From: CAYPUG01 sp964413905
GTDB taxonomy: Bacteria; Chloroflexota; Anaerolineae; JAADDB01
Assembly: GCA_964413905.1 (NCBI GenBank)
Contig: CAYPUG010000005.1
Coordinates: 1-51,378, forward strand
Length of the DNA stretch: 51,378 bases
Reading direction: 5' to 3'
Shown here piece after piece: positions 16,280 through 25,731 of this stretch. The position numbers were made by a program, and so were the translations under genes. The first letter of the stretch is position 1. Each line of letters begins with the position of its first letter. The notes beneath the pieces were generated by a model. The model made no database searches and had not been told where the DNA came from. It saw only the letters and a program-made list of their open reading frames with translations.

Positions 16280-17700
16280 ATCGGCTGTGGGTGCGTATCG
16301 CTTTATCTTTTACGGTCACGGTGATTTTTCTCATATCGTTGGTCGCGGTGTGGAGCGCGCATTCCACGGACACCGCGTTTCGGGGGTATTTGGCCCGTAG
16401 CATGGCCGAAGAACAGCCCGCCTTGGTTCGGACCTTGGCCGAATATTATCAAAGTCACGGGTCATGGGAAGGCGTGGAGGCGCTTCTTCCCAACGCAGCG
16501 GGCCGCCATGGCGGTCGCGGCCATCCCCCTTTTGTCATCTTAGCAGACGCCGAAGGGCGGGTGATTGTAGGGTCCTCAAGCACCTTCCCGGGGACGCATT
16601 TGGACGCACATCTCTTAAGGGATGCGGTACCCATCCGGGTTCGTGGGCAAATGGTTGGATATCTCATTTTTGTCCCGCCGGGAATGCAAGGACATCGGCT
16701 ACCGGAACATGCACGGGCCTTTCTGACTCACGTGCAGCGCACCCTGCTTTTTACCGGCGCCCTGGCTGTTCTCTTGGGCACCATTGTAGCTATTATCATT
16801 AGTCGGACGGCTACTGCCCCTCTTCAGCGTTTGGTGAGTGCTGCGCGCTCTATTGGGCATGGAGATTTTGACCGCCGGGTACCGGAAGAAGGACCGGAGG
16901 AGGTTGCAGAGGTCGCGAGGGCGTTCAATGAAATGGCGCACCGCTTGAAGCAAGCGGAGGAGACGGAGCGGCAAATGCTTGCCGACATTGCCCACGAGTT
17001 ACGTACTCCCTTAAGTGTGTTACAGGCGAATTTGCAGGCTATGTTGGACGGGGTGTATCCCCTTTCTCAAGCGGAAATTGCCGCGTTGTACGATGAGACG
17101 CGGTTACTCAATCGTCTGGTGGAGGATTTACAAGATCTGGCGTTAGCAGATATGGGCCGGCTCTCCCTCCGTCGAGAGCGGGTGGACTTGCGGGGGCTCA
17201 TTCAAACCGCGGTTTCTGTGTTTGAACCCGCAGCTGAGGCCAGAGGTGTTGAGTTGGTCTTAGATGTAGCTGAAAATCTCCCACCGGTCGTGGGGGATTC
17301 TGAACGTTTGGCTCAGATCTTAAGGAATTTGCTCAGCAACGCGCTTCGACATACTCCGGCTGGGGGGCGTATCACCTTGCGCGCGTATGTTCCCTTAAAG
17401 TGTCCGGATAGAGTACGGGTTGAGGTGAGTGATACGGGGGAAGGCATTCCTGCTGAGATGTTACCCCATGTGTTCGACCGCTTTTGGCGGGCGGATTCCT
17501 CCCGAGCCCGCATGACCGGCGGAAGTGGGTTAGGGCTTGCCATCGCCCGAGCGCTGGTTGAGGCCCATGGGGGGGATGTGGGGGTGGAGAGTGAGGTGGG
17601 GCACGGTACGACATTTTGGTTCACACTTCCTCGGTTATCCGGTGGGAATCCTCATGTAAAAAACGAGGGAAGGTGCTTCAATGAAGAGCGCAGTTCGTAA
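16276..17700 (+). CDS. Sensor histidine kinase (BaeS/HAMP type)
   Basis: 474 residues. TM1 about 9-27, an extracytoplasmic sensor of about 125 residues containing a Gly/His-rich RHGGRGHPP, TM2 about 156-176, HAMP 177-229, then HisKA with phosphoacceptor His240 in DIAHELRTP. The ATPase domain has NLLSNALRHT (N box, 351-360), DTGEGIP (386-392) and GSGLGLAIA (416-424). ATGA overlap with the response-regulator gene shows they are a pair. The signal is unknown. Its 3' end overlaps the next gene by 20 bases. Confidence 0.95.
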   Translation: MNRLWVRIALSFTVTVIFLISLVAVWSAHSTDTAFRGYLARSMAEEQPALVRTLAEYYQSHGSWEGVEALLPNAAGRHGGRGHPPFVILADAEGRVIVGSSSTFPGTHLDAHLLRDAVPIRVRGQMVGYLIFVPPGMQGHRLPEHARAFLTHVQRTLLFTGALAVLLGTIVAIIISRTATAPLQRLVSAARSIGHGDFDRRVPEEGPEEVAEVARAFNEMAHRLKQAEETERQMLADIAHELRTPLSVLQANLQAMLDGVYPLSQAEIAALYDETRLLNRLVEDLQDLALADMGRLSLRRERVDLRGLIQTAVSVFEPAAEARGVELVLDVAENLPPVVGDSERLAQILRNLLSNALRHTPAGGRITLRAYVPLKCPDRVRVEVSDTGEGIPAEMLPHVFDRFWRADSSRARMTGGSGLGLAIARALVEAHGGDVGVESEVGHGTTFWFTLPRLSGGNPHVKNEGRCFNEERSS

Positions 17701-19690
17701 ACGATGGCGAATTTTATCCGTTTTTGCTGTGTCGGTTCTTGGGCTATTCTTGCGCTGGTACCGCCCCACGCTGGTGGAGTATGGCTTTGATGAGGCGTTA
17801 GTTTCCCGTTTGTCTTTGCTTATTGCGTACTGGCATTACCGTCCCCTGGTAGGCGTTCAAGCATCCATTGGCCCCTATCAATTTCCTCTGTTCTTGTACA
17901 TAGCGGCCTTCGCCGTCAAGGTGTGGGCTTCACCCCTGGCCATTGTGTACTGGATCGCGTTCTTGAACGCGTTGGCTGTCCCTGTGACGTACGTGTTAGG
18001 GAAACGGTATTGGAGCCCATGGGTTGGTGTGTTGGCCGCGTTTCTTTTCGCGGTGAATGCGTGGAGTGTGGCATATGCCCGGAAAATCTGGACCCAGAAC
18101 ATCACGTTGGTGACGGTTTTGTTTTTCTTGATGGTTTACCTCACTTTTGTAGACAAGAAGCCGTGGGCCATGGTAGGGGCATGGGTGGGAGTTGCTGCCC
18201 TGATCGGGTTACACCTGGAAGGACTGGCCTTTCTTATACTTTTGCTCATATTCATCGTCTTGTGGCGTCAGGATGTGCGTGTTTTTCCCCTCTTTGTCGG
18301 TGTGCTCTTGTTCACGCTGCTCTTGGCCCCTTACTTTGTTCACGATGCTCATCAGGGATGGCAGAATGTCAGAGGTTTTCTTACGTACAGTCGGGGGACG
18401 GCGATTGTGACCCTGCACGCGGTAGATTTCGCCTTTCGGCTGGCCAGTGGCCGCGATGTACACGCGCTGGCCGGACTTTCTGTAGAAACCTACTTGGCTC
18501 AGGTGCCGTCTCTATGGTTTTTAAATGTGGGCATGGAGATTGTTCTCGTTGGCGCCATGATCTACGCGGTATGGCGTGTGTGGCGGGGCTCCCGACGGGA
18601 ACGGCGGGCATTTGCTATTCTGTTGCTTTGGTTTTGGCTTCCTGTCGCCTTGCAATTGCGTCATACACGCCCGGTGTACCCTCATTACTTTACTATCCTT
18701 TATCCCTCGGCCTTTTTACTTATCGCCGCGTTTGGGATACATGGGGTGTTACCCGCATTGAACCGGCGATGTGCGCATGGATTTCGGATAGGCTACTATA
18801 TTATGCTGTTGGCTTTGGTGGTTTGGGGTGGGTGGCAGATTTTCACATTTGAGCACATGCTTTCTTTTGTGGATACTCACCCTACGCCAAACGGCTTTGG
18901 CGTTCCCCTAAAATATCCGTACCTTGCCGCCGAGAAGGCTAAACAGGTTGCCGGAATGGGGGACATTGTCGTGGTAGCACAAGATGGTGAGTTGGAGTGG
19001 AGTGTACCGCACCTTCAGTTTGACAGTCTCCTTTTTACGCATCCTGTCCGTCGTTTTGTAAACGGTCAGCATGTTGTGGTGGTCGGTGCGTCGCCTACCA
19101 CATATCTTATAACGCCTCCACAGGGTGATTCGACACCTTTAGCACACATGCGAGATTTTCTTATCTCCCTGCCTTCGGTGCATCCTGTGGCTCATATCCC
19201 GTTACCCGATGGCCGGGAGTACATCATTGCTCGTAGTGCTCGTTCGGTGGATTCGTTACCGGAAGGTTTTGTCCCTTTCCGTCCTCATGTTGTGTTCCAG
19301 AACGGCGTCCGGTTTCTCGGTTATCGGGTACAATCCACCCCTTCAGACGTGATTGTATGGGTTGCTTGGGAGATTCCGCAACCCACCAAGGCGTTTTATC
19401 ACACGTTCATTCACCTTGTGGACGAGCAGGGAAATAAGCGAGCGGGGGCTGATGTGAGCGCGCTTTTGCCCTATTATCAGCGTGCGGGCGATCGCGTATA
19501 CGCTCGTGTGGTCATGCCGGCCCAAGAGAAATCTCTTGCACGTCTGGAAGTGGGCATGTATGAGTATCCCAGTCTCAAGCGAGTCCCTATTGTGAGCCCT
19601 CCTTCCCTGATTGGGCGCACGGCCTTTTCATGTTTCTACACGGAGGGGACCCCCAGGAGCCGCCCTCATGGAAGAAATTTTTGTAAATGA
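17681..19690 (+). CDS. GT-C membrane glycosyltransferase (GT39/ArnT-like)
   Basis: 669 residues; ATG 17681 lies inside the 3' end of the kinase gene. Eleven or so hydrophobic helices fill residues 10-390. The first extracytoplasmic loop carries YGFDEALV (about 34-41), the acidic motif at the position of the catalytic Asp in GT-C enzymes that use polyprenyl-phosphate sugars. The last ~270 residues are outside the membrane; they include a beta-rich region (VIVWVAWEIPQP) like domains that follow other PMT_2 proteins in Chloroflexota. It probably transfers a lipid-linked sugar to a cell-surface acceptor. Donor and acceptor are unknown. Tight packing suggests control by the two-component system's own operon promoter. 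Confidence 0.78.
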   Translation: MKSAVRKRWRILSVFAVSVLGLFLRWYRPTLVEYGFDEALVSRLSLLIAYWHYRPLVGVQASIGPYQFPLFLYIAAFAVKVWASPLAIVYWIAFLNALAVPVTYVLGKRYWSPWVGVLAAFLFAVNAWSVAYARKIWTQNITLVTVLFFLMVYLTFVDKKPWAMVGAWVGVAALIGLHLEGLAFLILLLIFIVLWRQDVRVFPLFVGVLLFTLLLAPYFVHDAHQGWQNVRGFLTYSRGTAIVTLHAVDFAFRLASGRDVHALAGLSVETYLAQVPSLWFLNVGMEIVLVGAMIYAVWRVWRGSRRERRAFAILLLWFWLPVALQLRHTRPVYPHYFTILYPSAFLLIAAFGIHGVLPALNRRCAHGFRIGYYIMLLALVVWGGWQIFTFEHMLSFVDTHPTPNGFGVPLKYPYLAAEKAKQVAGMGDIVVVAQDGELEWSVPHLQFDSLLFTHPVRRFVNGQHVVVVGASPTTYLITPPQGDSTPLAHMRDFLISLPSVHPVAHIPLPDGREYIIARSARSVDSLPEGFVPFRPHVVFQNGVRFLGYRVQSTPSDVIVWVAWEIPQPTKAFYHTFIHLVDEQGNKRAGADVSALLPYYQRAGDRVYARVVMPAQEKSLARLEVGMYEYPSLKRVPIVSPPSLIGRTAFSCFYTEGTPRSRPHGRNFCK

Positions 19691-19723
19691 GAGAAAAATG
19701 AGAGAATCTAATAGATTCAACAT

Positions 19724-21016
19724 TTAATGTGGTAAGTGGTATACACGTCTTGAGAAGCGACGATAAATGTATTCCACCCCCACAGCCCCGACCAAGGTGA
19801 GCAAAGAACCGTAGAATGCTCCCCGTTGCGTTAGCCATTGGTAAAGTAATAACGCGCTGAAAATGAAGAGGAGCACACCGGTGTTAAAAAGGATAAACGT
19901 TTTATTACCTCCATATTGCTCCGCGAGGCGATAGTGGGAGTAGAGGACAAAAATATAGATGATAGTGTAGATGGTACTAATAATGGTGGCGATAGCGCCA
20001 ATGTTGAAGAGCAAAACGAACAGCAGGCTCAACCCGGCAGTAAGATATAATCCTTCTACAGAGCCAAACCATACCTTCCGTTCAAAAATTTGGGGTAATG
20101 TCCCTTCCTTTGCCAGAGAGTAGGCAATGTTTGCTCCTCCGTACAGCGTAGCATTTAATGCGGAAGAAATAGAAAACAGTGCTCCAAAGGAAAGCAGAAT
20201 AAAACCAAATGAGCCCAGGAACGGTTTAGCTGCGATGGCCAACGCGTTGTCCTGAGCTTTAATAAGCCTATCTAACGGTAAGTTACCTATAGCCACGGTT
20301 GCTACAGACACGTAGATAAACATAACGATGCCTATGCTTGCATAGATGGCCCGCGGAACATTTCTTTCTGGATTTTTCATGTTTTCTGAAGCATTCGTCA
20401 CTAAGCCAAAGCCCATATAGGAAAGGAAGAAAATGATGGCCGCGTTGAGGGTGCCCCGTAGGTGCATAGCGTCAAATGCGGGAATGCATCGGTGGATTTG
20501 AAGAGTCATAAAACCGGCCATAATAAAGATGCCCAGTACTATAAGTTTCCCTGCAACGATGTAGAATTCCGCTCTTCCTACGGCTTTGCTCCCAAAGAAA
20601 TTCAACGCGGTGAATACGGCAATAACCCCCGACTCCACTATCCCCACGGTCCATGGTGTTGGGGAAGTGTGTATTAACGGGAGAAAATAACCGGCGAATC
20701 CTTTTGCGAACATCGCGATCGAGACGACATAACTCATCCACATAAGAATACCCAAGGCTCCGGTGAGCACGCCGTCCCCGATGCCGCGGTAAATGAAGGC
20801 AATCGGGCCTGCGTTGGAAATAATTTTGGAGCCCAATGTGGCATAAGAGTAAGCCACCAAAAAGGCAAATACACCAGATAGCACAAAGGCCAAAGGTAAA
20901 TTCCTGCCAGCGATTTTAGCTCCCACGCCAAAGATGGAGAAAATGCTGGCGCCAATCATCGTGCCTACGGCCATGGAGATGGCCTCTATAAGCGAAATGG
21001 ACTTCGCCTGAGCCAT
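19724..21016 (-). CDS. APC-superfamily amino-acid/amine permease
   Basis: 430 residues with about 12 hydrophobic helices. The first helix contains EAISMAVGTMIGASIFSIFG, the substrate-binding unwound GTMIGASIF motif of APC transporters. YMGFGLVTNASENMKNPERNVPRA is the conserved TM6-loop of the family (broken here across a serine-rich turn). It should import or exchange amino acids or related amines; the substrate cannot be read from the sequence. The start has AAGGAGAG 11 bases upstream. It follows gnd on the same strand after 67 bases and faces the glycosyltransferase gene. Confidence 0.85.
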   Translation of the reverse strand: MAQAKSISLIEAISMAVGTMIGASIFSIFGVGAKIAGRNLPLAFVLSGVFAFLVAYSYATLGSKIISNAGPIAFIYRGIGDGVLTGALGILMWMSYVVSIAMFAKGFAGYFLPLIHTSPTPWTVGIVESGVIAVFTALNFFGSKAVGRAEFYIVAGKLIVLGIFIMAGFMTLQIHRCIPAFDAMHLRGTLNAAIIFFLSYMGFGLVTNASENMKNPERNVPRAIYASIGIVMFIYVSVATVAIGNLPLDRLIKAQDNALAIAAKPFLGSFGFILLSFGALFSISSALNATLYGGANIAYSLAKEGTLPQIFERKVWFGSVEGLYLTAGLSLLFVLLFNIGAIATIISTIYTIIYIFVLYSHYRLAEQYGGNKTFILFNTGVLLFIFSALLLYQWLTQRGAFYGSLLTLVGAVGVEYIYRRFSRRVYHLPH

Positions 21017-21039
21017 CAGATGGGTCTCTCCTTAAAAGC

Positions 21040-21076
21040 AGCCTCTCGGGTAGAGAGCGCCGTCCCCCGCGAGGCT
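21040..21076 (-). terminator. Possible terminator after gnd
   Basis: On the minus strand AGCCTC pairs with GAGGCT and is followed by GCTTTT, with an inner CTCT/AGAG pairing. Weak stem, so it may only attenuate read-through into the permease gene. Confidence 0.35.
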
Positions 21077-21083
21077 TTCCTGT

Positions 21084-22493
21084 TCATTTCTCTTCCCACT
21101 CTGTGTGGAAAGTCCCTTCCATGTCGATGCGCTTGTACGTATGCGCACCAAAGTAATCTCGCTGAGCCTGGATCAGATTCGAAGGTAGCCGTTCACTGCG
21201 GTAAGCATCGTAATACGCCAGTGATGCGCTTAGCCCAGGTGTGGGGATACCCAGAGCGGTGCCAAGGCTCACCGCGGTTCGGAGGGCCCTATGGCGCTTG
21301 TTGAGCGCTTGGCGGAAGAAGGGCGCAATCATCAGGTTAGAGAGAGCCGGGTTCTCGGCAAAGGCCGCGCGAATGTCATCCAGGAAGCGCGCTCTAATGA
21401 TACACCCTCCGCGCCAGATTCGGGCAATTTCTCCGTAGTCCAAGTTGTACTCATAGGTTTGACTGGCCTTACGTAGGAGGGCAAACCCTTGCGCATAGGA
21501 AGCGATTTTCGCCGCGTAAAGGGCGTCACCCAGTTTGTCCACAACGCTCTGGTCTGCGTAATACGTTTCGTGGGGCCCTAAGAGCAGACTCGACGCGCGC
21601 ACACGTTCTTCCTTATACATGGAAATGATACGGGCCTCCACCGCGGCGTTGATGGTGGGTGTGGGGACGTTTAATTCCAAGGCTTGTTCGCTGGTCCAGC
21701 GCCCGGTGCCCTTTTGTTCGGCCACGTCTAGGATCACGTCCACCAAGTATTTACCCGTTAGGTCGTCTTTCTTCTTAAAAATATTGGCCGTAATCTCAAT
21801 AAGATAGGAGGAGAGGACGCCTTGGTTCCATTGGGCGAAAATTTCGTGGAGCCGTTCATTGTCTATTCCAAAACCGCGATGCAGGATGTCGTATACTTCT
21901 GCAATGAGTTCCATGTCCCCGTATTCGATGCCGTTGTGGACCATTTTCACGTAATGGCCTGCGCCGCGGGGGCCTAGGTAGGTAACGCAGGGCTCGCCGT
22001 TTACTTTTGCAGCAATGGCCTCGAAAATGGGACGCACCCGCTCGTACGCCTCTTTAGGGCCTCCGGGCATGATGCTGGGTCCGTGACGGGCGCCCCATTC
22101 TCCGCCGGAGATGCCCACGCCTAGGAAGTGGATACCTTTCTCTGCCAGCTCTTGGGAGCGTCGCTCCGTGTCCTTGAAGAAGGAGTTTCCCCCGTCAATG
22201 ATGATGTCCCCGGGCTCCAGCAAGGGGACCAGTTTCTCAATAAACGCGTCCACAGGCCGGCCTGCTTTTACCATGAGCATCACAATGCGGGGTTTTTCCA
22301 GTGCGGCTACGAATTCTTTCAAATCATATGTGGCGACGATTCGACGTCCTTGCGCACGCTTTTCCATGAATTCCTGGGTGCGTGAGGCCGTACGATTAAA
22401 AACAGCCACACAGTACCCATGGTCTTCCATGTTGAGGACCAGGTTTTGGCCCATTACTGCTAAACCGATAAGGCCGATGTCGCACTTGTTCAT
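21084..22493 (-). CDS. gnd: 6-phosphogluconate dehydrogenase, decarboxylating
   Basis: 469 residues, the usual long form. I chose ATG 22493 (MNKCDIGLIGLAVMG) with GCGGAG upstream rather than an earlier in-frame start that would add 17 residues of no similarity. NADP-binding GLAVMGQNL, then MLMVKAG, IIDGGNS, the signature LGVGISGGEWGARHGPSIMPGG (split here only for reading), and the catalytic HNGIEYGDM. The enzyme makes ribulose 5-phosphate, CO2 and NADPH in the oxidative pentose phosphate pathway. It is 19 bases downstream of the DedA gene in one operon. Confidence 0.96.
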   Translation of the reverse strand: MNKCDIGLIGLAVMGQNLVLNMEDHGYCVAVFNRTASRTQEFMEKRAQGRRIVATYDLKEFVAALEKPRIVMLMVKAGRPVDAFIEKLVPLLEPGDIIIDGGNSFFKDTERRSQELAEKGIHFLGVGISGGEWGARHGPSIMPGGPKEAYERVRPIFEAIAAKVNGEPCVTYLGPRGAGHYVKMVHNGIEYGDMELIAEVYDILHRGFGIDNERLHEIFAQWNQGVLSSYLIEITANIFKKKDDLTGKYLVDVILDVAEQKGTGRWTSEQALELNVPTPTINAAVEARIISMYKEERVRASSLLLGPHETYYADQSVVDKLGDALYAAKIASYAQGFALLRKASQTYEYNLDYGEIARIWRGGCIIRARFLDDIRAAFAENPALSNLMIAPFFRQALNKRHRALRTAVSLGTALGIPTPGLSASLAYYDAYRSERLPSNLIQAQRDYFGAHTYKRIDMEGTFHTEWEEK

Positions 22494-22512
22494 GTTTGCT
22501 TCTCCGCTTCTC

Positions 22513-23169
22513 TCACTCGGTGGTGAGGACTGTGCGTTTGGCACGATAGTTTTTCCACGTTTCCCACGCGACCGGGATCAAAGAGACGGCGATGATGCCC
22601 AAAATAGCCAAAGAGAAATTGTGCTTAACCACCGGTATGTTGCCGAAGAAGTAACCGGCCAGGAGCATAAGGCCTACCCAGGTCATGCCGCCAAATACGT
22701 TGAAACTTATAAAGTACCCGTACGACATTCGACCGACGCCGGCGACAAAAGGAGCAAATGTCCGCACGATGGGGACAAAACGGGCCAAGAAAATGGTTTT
22801 TCCTCCGTGTTTCTCAAAGAATTCGTGCGTTCGGTTTAAATATTCCTGTTTTATCCAACGGATCTCTCCGGTGTACGCCCGTTCACCAATGAAATGCCCA
22901 ATCCAGTAATTCGCGGTATCCCCGAGAATCGCGGCCACAGCAAGCAAGATGAAAAGAATATACACGTTCAGCGCCCCCAAGGCTGCAAACGTGCCCGCTG
23001 CGAAGAGCAAGGAATCTCCAGGCAAGAACGGGGTGACCACGAAGCCTGTTTCCATGAAGATGATGAAGAAGAGGATGCCGTATGTCCACACGCCATATTG
23101 GCTAATAACCTCATGCAAGTGTTTATCTAAGTGCAAAAAAATGTCGATGCCGTATCTGAGAATCTCCAT
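22513..23169 (-). CDS. DedA-family membrane protein
   Basis: 218 residues from ATG 23169 (GGGAGAAAG upstream). Residues about 24-45 hold FFIIFMETGFVVTPFLPGDS, followed by the conserved ILGDTANYWIGHFIGE and the FLARFVPIVRTFAPFVAG motif with the two arginines that are essential in E. coli YqjA/YghB. Four or five membrane segments. DedA proteins are now linked to flipping of undecaprenyl phosphate or phospholipids. It lies first in the minus-strand operon with gnd, a pairing with no obvious functional link. Confidence 0.92.
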   Translation of the reverse strand: MEILRYGIDIFLHLDKHLHEVISQYGVWTYGILFFIIFMETGFVVTPFLPGDSLLFAAGTFAALGALNVYILFILLAVAAILGDTANYWIGHFIGERAYTGEIRWIKQEYLNRTHEFFEKHGGKTIFLARFVPIVRTFAPFVAGVGRMSYGYFISFNVFGGMTWVGLMLLAGYFFGNIPVVKHNFSLAILGIIAVSLIPVAWETWKNYRAKRTVLTTE

Positions 23170-23187
23170 AGACTTCTTTCTCCCTAT

Positions 23188-23303
23188 CAAGGACTTTTCA
23201 GAGAACCAACACTCAGGCTTAGATGGGTGGGCGAAGGCACTCCCTTCACCTACCCCTAGATTTCTAAAAAGACCATACAAGGTTTGACCGTTGAAAAGCC
23301 TTG
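23188..23303. repeat. Dispersed repeat family B, copy 2
   Basis: 116 bp with inverted ends CAAGGACTTTTCA (23188-23200) and TTGAAAAGCCTTG (23291-23303). Inside is the hairpin GGGTGGGCGAAGG / CCTTCACCTACCC (23225-23255). The left end shares CTTTTCAGAGA...ACACT with copy 1 at 12956. Confidence 0.6.
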
Positions 23304-23562
23304 CCCATTATAGGAAGGCTTCTAGGGGGATGCAAGTTTGCGCGTTCCGTCATCTAAAACATGGCACCGTAGCCGGAAAGTGCGGCAAGGGCGGAATGTT
23401 GTAAATGGATGGAAAGACGGGTGAAAAAGGGGCGAGCAAAAGGGGTGTAGGTAGGTCGTCGAGCGTGGTAGGGCGTTGAAATGGTTGGGCCTCGGTGCGA
23501 AAGCCTTTGTGGGCCCAGGATATAGCCTTGGTCAGCCCACGAGCGCTATCCGGTTATTATTT
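23304..23562. other. Unexplained purine-rich intergenic stretch
   Basis: About 260 bases with no supported gene. 23380-23480 is markedly G/A-rich on the plus strand. GGGCC...GGGCCC and TGGGC...GCCCA pairings occur near 23487-23552. No known RNA family is recognised. Confidence 0.35.
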
Positions 23563-23593
23563 TTGGCTTTTTGGAGGATGCTAAGTATATAAT
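23563..23593 (+). promoter_or_regulatory. Probable promoter of the aminotransferase-prmC operon
   Basis: A perfect -10 box TATAAT at 23588-23593, with a possible -35 TTGGCT at 23563-23568 (19-base spacing, longer than ideal). The ribosome site GAGGAGG lies at 23611. Confidence 0.5.
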
Positions 23594-23624
23594 CCACCAA
23601 ATCGGGTGTGGAGGAGGTCTCCCC

Positions 23625-24794
23625 ATGATCCCTATATCCGAACGACTACAACGTGTTCCCCCTTATCCGTTCGTCATTCTGGCACAGAAAGTGCGTGAAC
23701 TGCAAGCCCGCGGCGTCGATGTCATTCGTATGGACATCGGCGCACCGGACATGCCGCCTCCCCCTGCTGTGATTGAAGCGATGCGTGAATACGCGGGCCG
23801 GCCGGACGTACACGGTTACCCCGGCTATCGGGGCAGTCCTGAGTTGAAAGCAGCATTCGCGGAGTACTATCATCGTCGTTTTGGTGTTCTATTAGATCCG
23901 GAATCCGAAGTGTTGCCTCTCATCGGGTCGAAAGAGGGCCTGCACCATATTACCTTGACATACATCAATCCCGGCGATGTGGTCCTTGTCCCGGATCCCG
24001 GTTACCCTACTTACAGGACCGCCACCTTACTTGCGGGTGGGGATATCTACCCGATGCCCTTGCGCGCGGAAAACGATTTTCTACCCGATCTAGAGGCCAT
24101 CCCGGAAGAGATTCGCCGCCGCGCGAAGATAATGTGGCTGAATTATCCTAACAATCCTACCGGTGCAACGGCCACGTTGGACTTCTTCCGGCACGTCGTA
24201 GAGTTTGCCCACCAATGGGATATTCTCGTCTGTCACGACGCGCCCTACACCGATGTGACGTTTGACGGGTATAAAGCGCCCAGCATTTTGCAGGTGGACG
24301 GGGCGAAGGAGGTTGCGGTCGAATTCAACTCGTTGTCCAAGTCATATAATATGGCGGGGTGGCGGATTGGCGTTGCCTTAGGCCATGCTGAGGCCATCGC
24401 GGCTTTGCTGCGTATGAAGAGCAACGTGGATACGGGCATCTTCCTCCCTCTTCAACATGGAGGCGCGGTGGCCTTGCGGGACGTTGAGCCGCATTGGATC
24501 GACGACCGGAATCGGGAATACGCTCGCCGGCGAGATATGATCTTAGAGGCGTTGTCTAAAGTGGGATTAACGGCTCGTCGTCCCTTGGGCTCCCTGTACG
24601 TGTGGGCCAGAGTGCCGTACGGCATGACCGGAGACGAATTTGCCGAGCAGGTGTTAAACGAGATTGGGGTGTCCTTTGCTCCCGGTAGCATGTACGGCAA
24701 TGAGGGGCGCATGTACGTGCGGATTTCCTTGGGGGTGCCGACGCCGCGGGTGGCCGAGGCGATGCAGCGACTCATCGCGTGGCGCGGACGCTGA
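23625..24794 (+). CDS. Class I/II PLP aminotransferase (LL-diaminopimelate/aspartate type)
   Basis: 389 residues; ATG 23625 after GAGGAGGTCT and after the promoter's -10 box, so the longer in-frame start is unlikely. Fold type I motifs: YPNNPTG (174-180), CHDAPYTDVTFDG, and the PLP lysine Lys239 in SLSKSYNMAGWRIG. The N-terminal RMDIGAPDMPPPPAVIEAM and the SKSYNMAGWR box are common in LL-diaminopimelate and related aminotransferases, but substrate assignment within this family by motifs alone is not safe. It is followed after 35 bases by prmC. Confidence 0.88.
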   Translation: MIPISERLQRVPPYPFVILAQKVRELQARGVDVIRMDIGAPDMPPPPAVIEAMREYAGRPDVHGYPGYRGSPELKAAFAEYYHRRFGVLLDPESEVLPLIGSKEGLHHITLTYINPGDVVLVPDPGYPTYRTATLLAGGDIYPMPLRAENDFLPDLEAIPEEIRRRAKIMWLNYPNNPTGATATLDFFRHVVEFAHQWDILVCHDAPYTDVTFDGYKAPSILQVDGAKEVAVEFNSLSKSYNMAGWRIGVALGHAEAIAALLRMKSNVDTGIFLPLQHGGAVALRDVEPHWIDDRNREYARRRDMILEALSKVGLTARRPLGSLYVWARVPYGMTGDEFAEQVLNEIGVSFAPGSMYGNEGRMYVRISLGVPTPRVAEAMQRLIAWRGR

Positions 24795-24829
24795 AGCGGT
24801 TCGGTTGTTGTAGGGATTTCCTGATCAGA

Positions 24830-25699
24830 ATGAACGTCGTATCTCACCACCGGTACACGGTCCGTTCTTTGCTCGGGGAAGGTGTTCAGCGCCTTCGGTC
24901 CGCAGGGCGCGAGCAGGCCCGTCTTGAGGCAGAGGTTCTTCTTGCCGAGGCGTTGGGCCAACCGCGCGCTTTCCTGTTGGCGCACAGTGATGATTATGTC
25001 CCGAATGCTGTGGTGGAGCGTTATCGGCGGTGGATTGAGCGTCGTGTTCGTGGGGAGCCGTTGGCTTACATCCTGGGGTACACGTGGTTCTATGGTCTCA
25101 AAATTGAGGTCTCGCCCGCTGTGCTTGTTCCCCGTGAGGAGACGGAAATCCTGGTGACGTTGGCCTTGCAGGATTTAGAACGTCGTAAGGGTAGGGTGCG
25201 CATCGTGGATGTGGGCACGGGAAGCGGCGCCATAGCCGTGGCCTTGGCCGTGTATGGGCATATGCCTGTTATCGCAACCGATGTGAGTGCCCCGGCTCTG
25301 TACGTGGCGAAAAAGAATGTGCAAAGTTTAGCACCGGGCAAAGTTTCCCTTGTACAAGGGGACCTTATCGTGCCCTTGGTCGGTCCCTTTCACCTGGTGG
25401 TGGCGAATTTGCCCTATGTGGGATGGGCCGAGCGAGAGGTGGTGGCTCCTGAAGTACGAGCCTATGAGCCCAATGTTGCCTTATGGGCCGGCCGGGATGG
25501 ATTGGCACTCTTACAGCGACTGCTGGCGATGGCGCCTTCGCGAGTGACGTCGGACGCGACATTGTTGTTGGAGATCGGCTACCGCCAGGGCGCGTCTGTA
25601 GCGGCTTTGGCTCGGCGTGCGTTTCCGAACGCGTTTGTGCACGTGCATCAGGATTGGGGAGGTCAGGACCGTGTAGTGGAAATCCGGTGTCGGAAATGA
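24830..25699 (+). CDS. prmC: Peptide chain release factor N5-glutamine methyltransferase
   Basis: 289 residues from ATG 24830, close to the usual 280. The N-terminal helical domain has ARLEAEVLLAEALG, then GEPLAYILGYTWFYG and VLVPREETE (98-106). SAM motif DVGTGSGAIAVALA (127-140) and the catalytic loop NLPY (193-196), a variant of the NPPY that positions the glutamine amide. It methylates the GGQ glutamine of RF1/RF2. The Leu in place of the first Pro is the only odd feature. Confidence 0.92.
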   Translation: MNVVSHHRYTVRSLLGEGVQRLRSAGREQARLEAEVLLAEALGQPRAFLLAHSDDYVPNAVVERYRRWIERRVRGEPLAYILGYTWFYGLKIEVSPAVLVPREETEILVTLALQDLERRKGRVRIVDVGTGSGAIAVALAVYGHMPVIATDVSAPALYVAKKNVQSLAPGKVSLVQGDLIVPLVGPFHLVVANLPYVGWAEREVVAPEVRAYEPNVALWAGRDGLALLQRLLAMAPSRVTSDATLLLEIGYRQGASVAALARRAFPNAFVHVHQDWGGQDRVVEIRCRK

Positions 25700-25702
25700 A
25701 AG

Positions 25703-25711
25703 TGGTATAAT
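25703..25711 (+). promoter_or_regulatory. Possible extended -10 promoter
   Basis: TGGTATAAT matches an extended -10 box directly before the gene at 25732; no good -35 is seen. It could give extra transcription of the downstream genes. Confidence 0.35.
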
Positions 25712-25731
25712 GCACGCGAACGGAGGGGGGA

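Noticed and set aside
23330..23560. RNase P RNA or SRP RNA
   Set aside because: Fragments such as GGGTGAAAAAGG recall RNase P, but the universal GAGGAAAGTCC core is absent and the region is too short. The SRP helix 8 motif is also absent.
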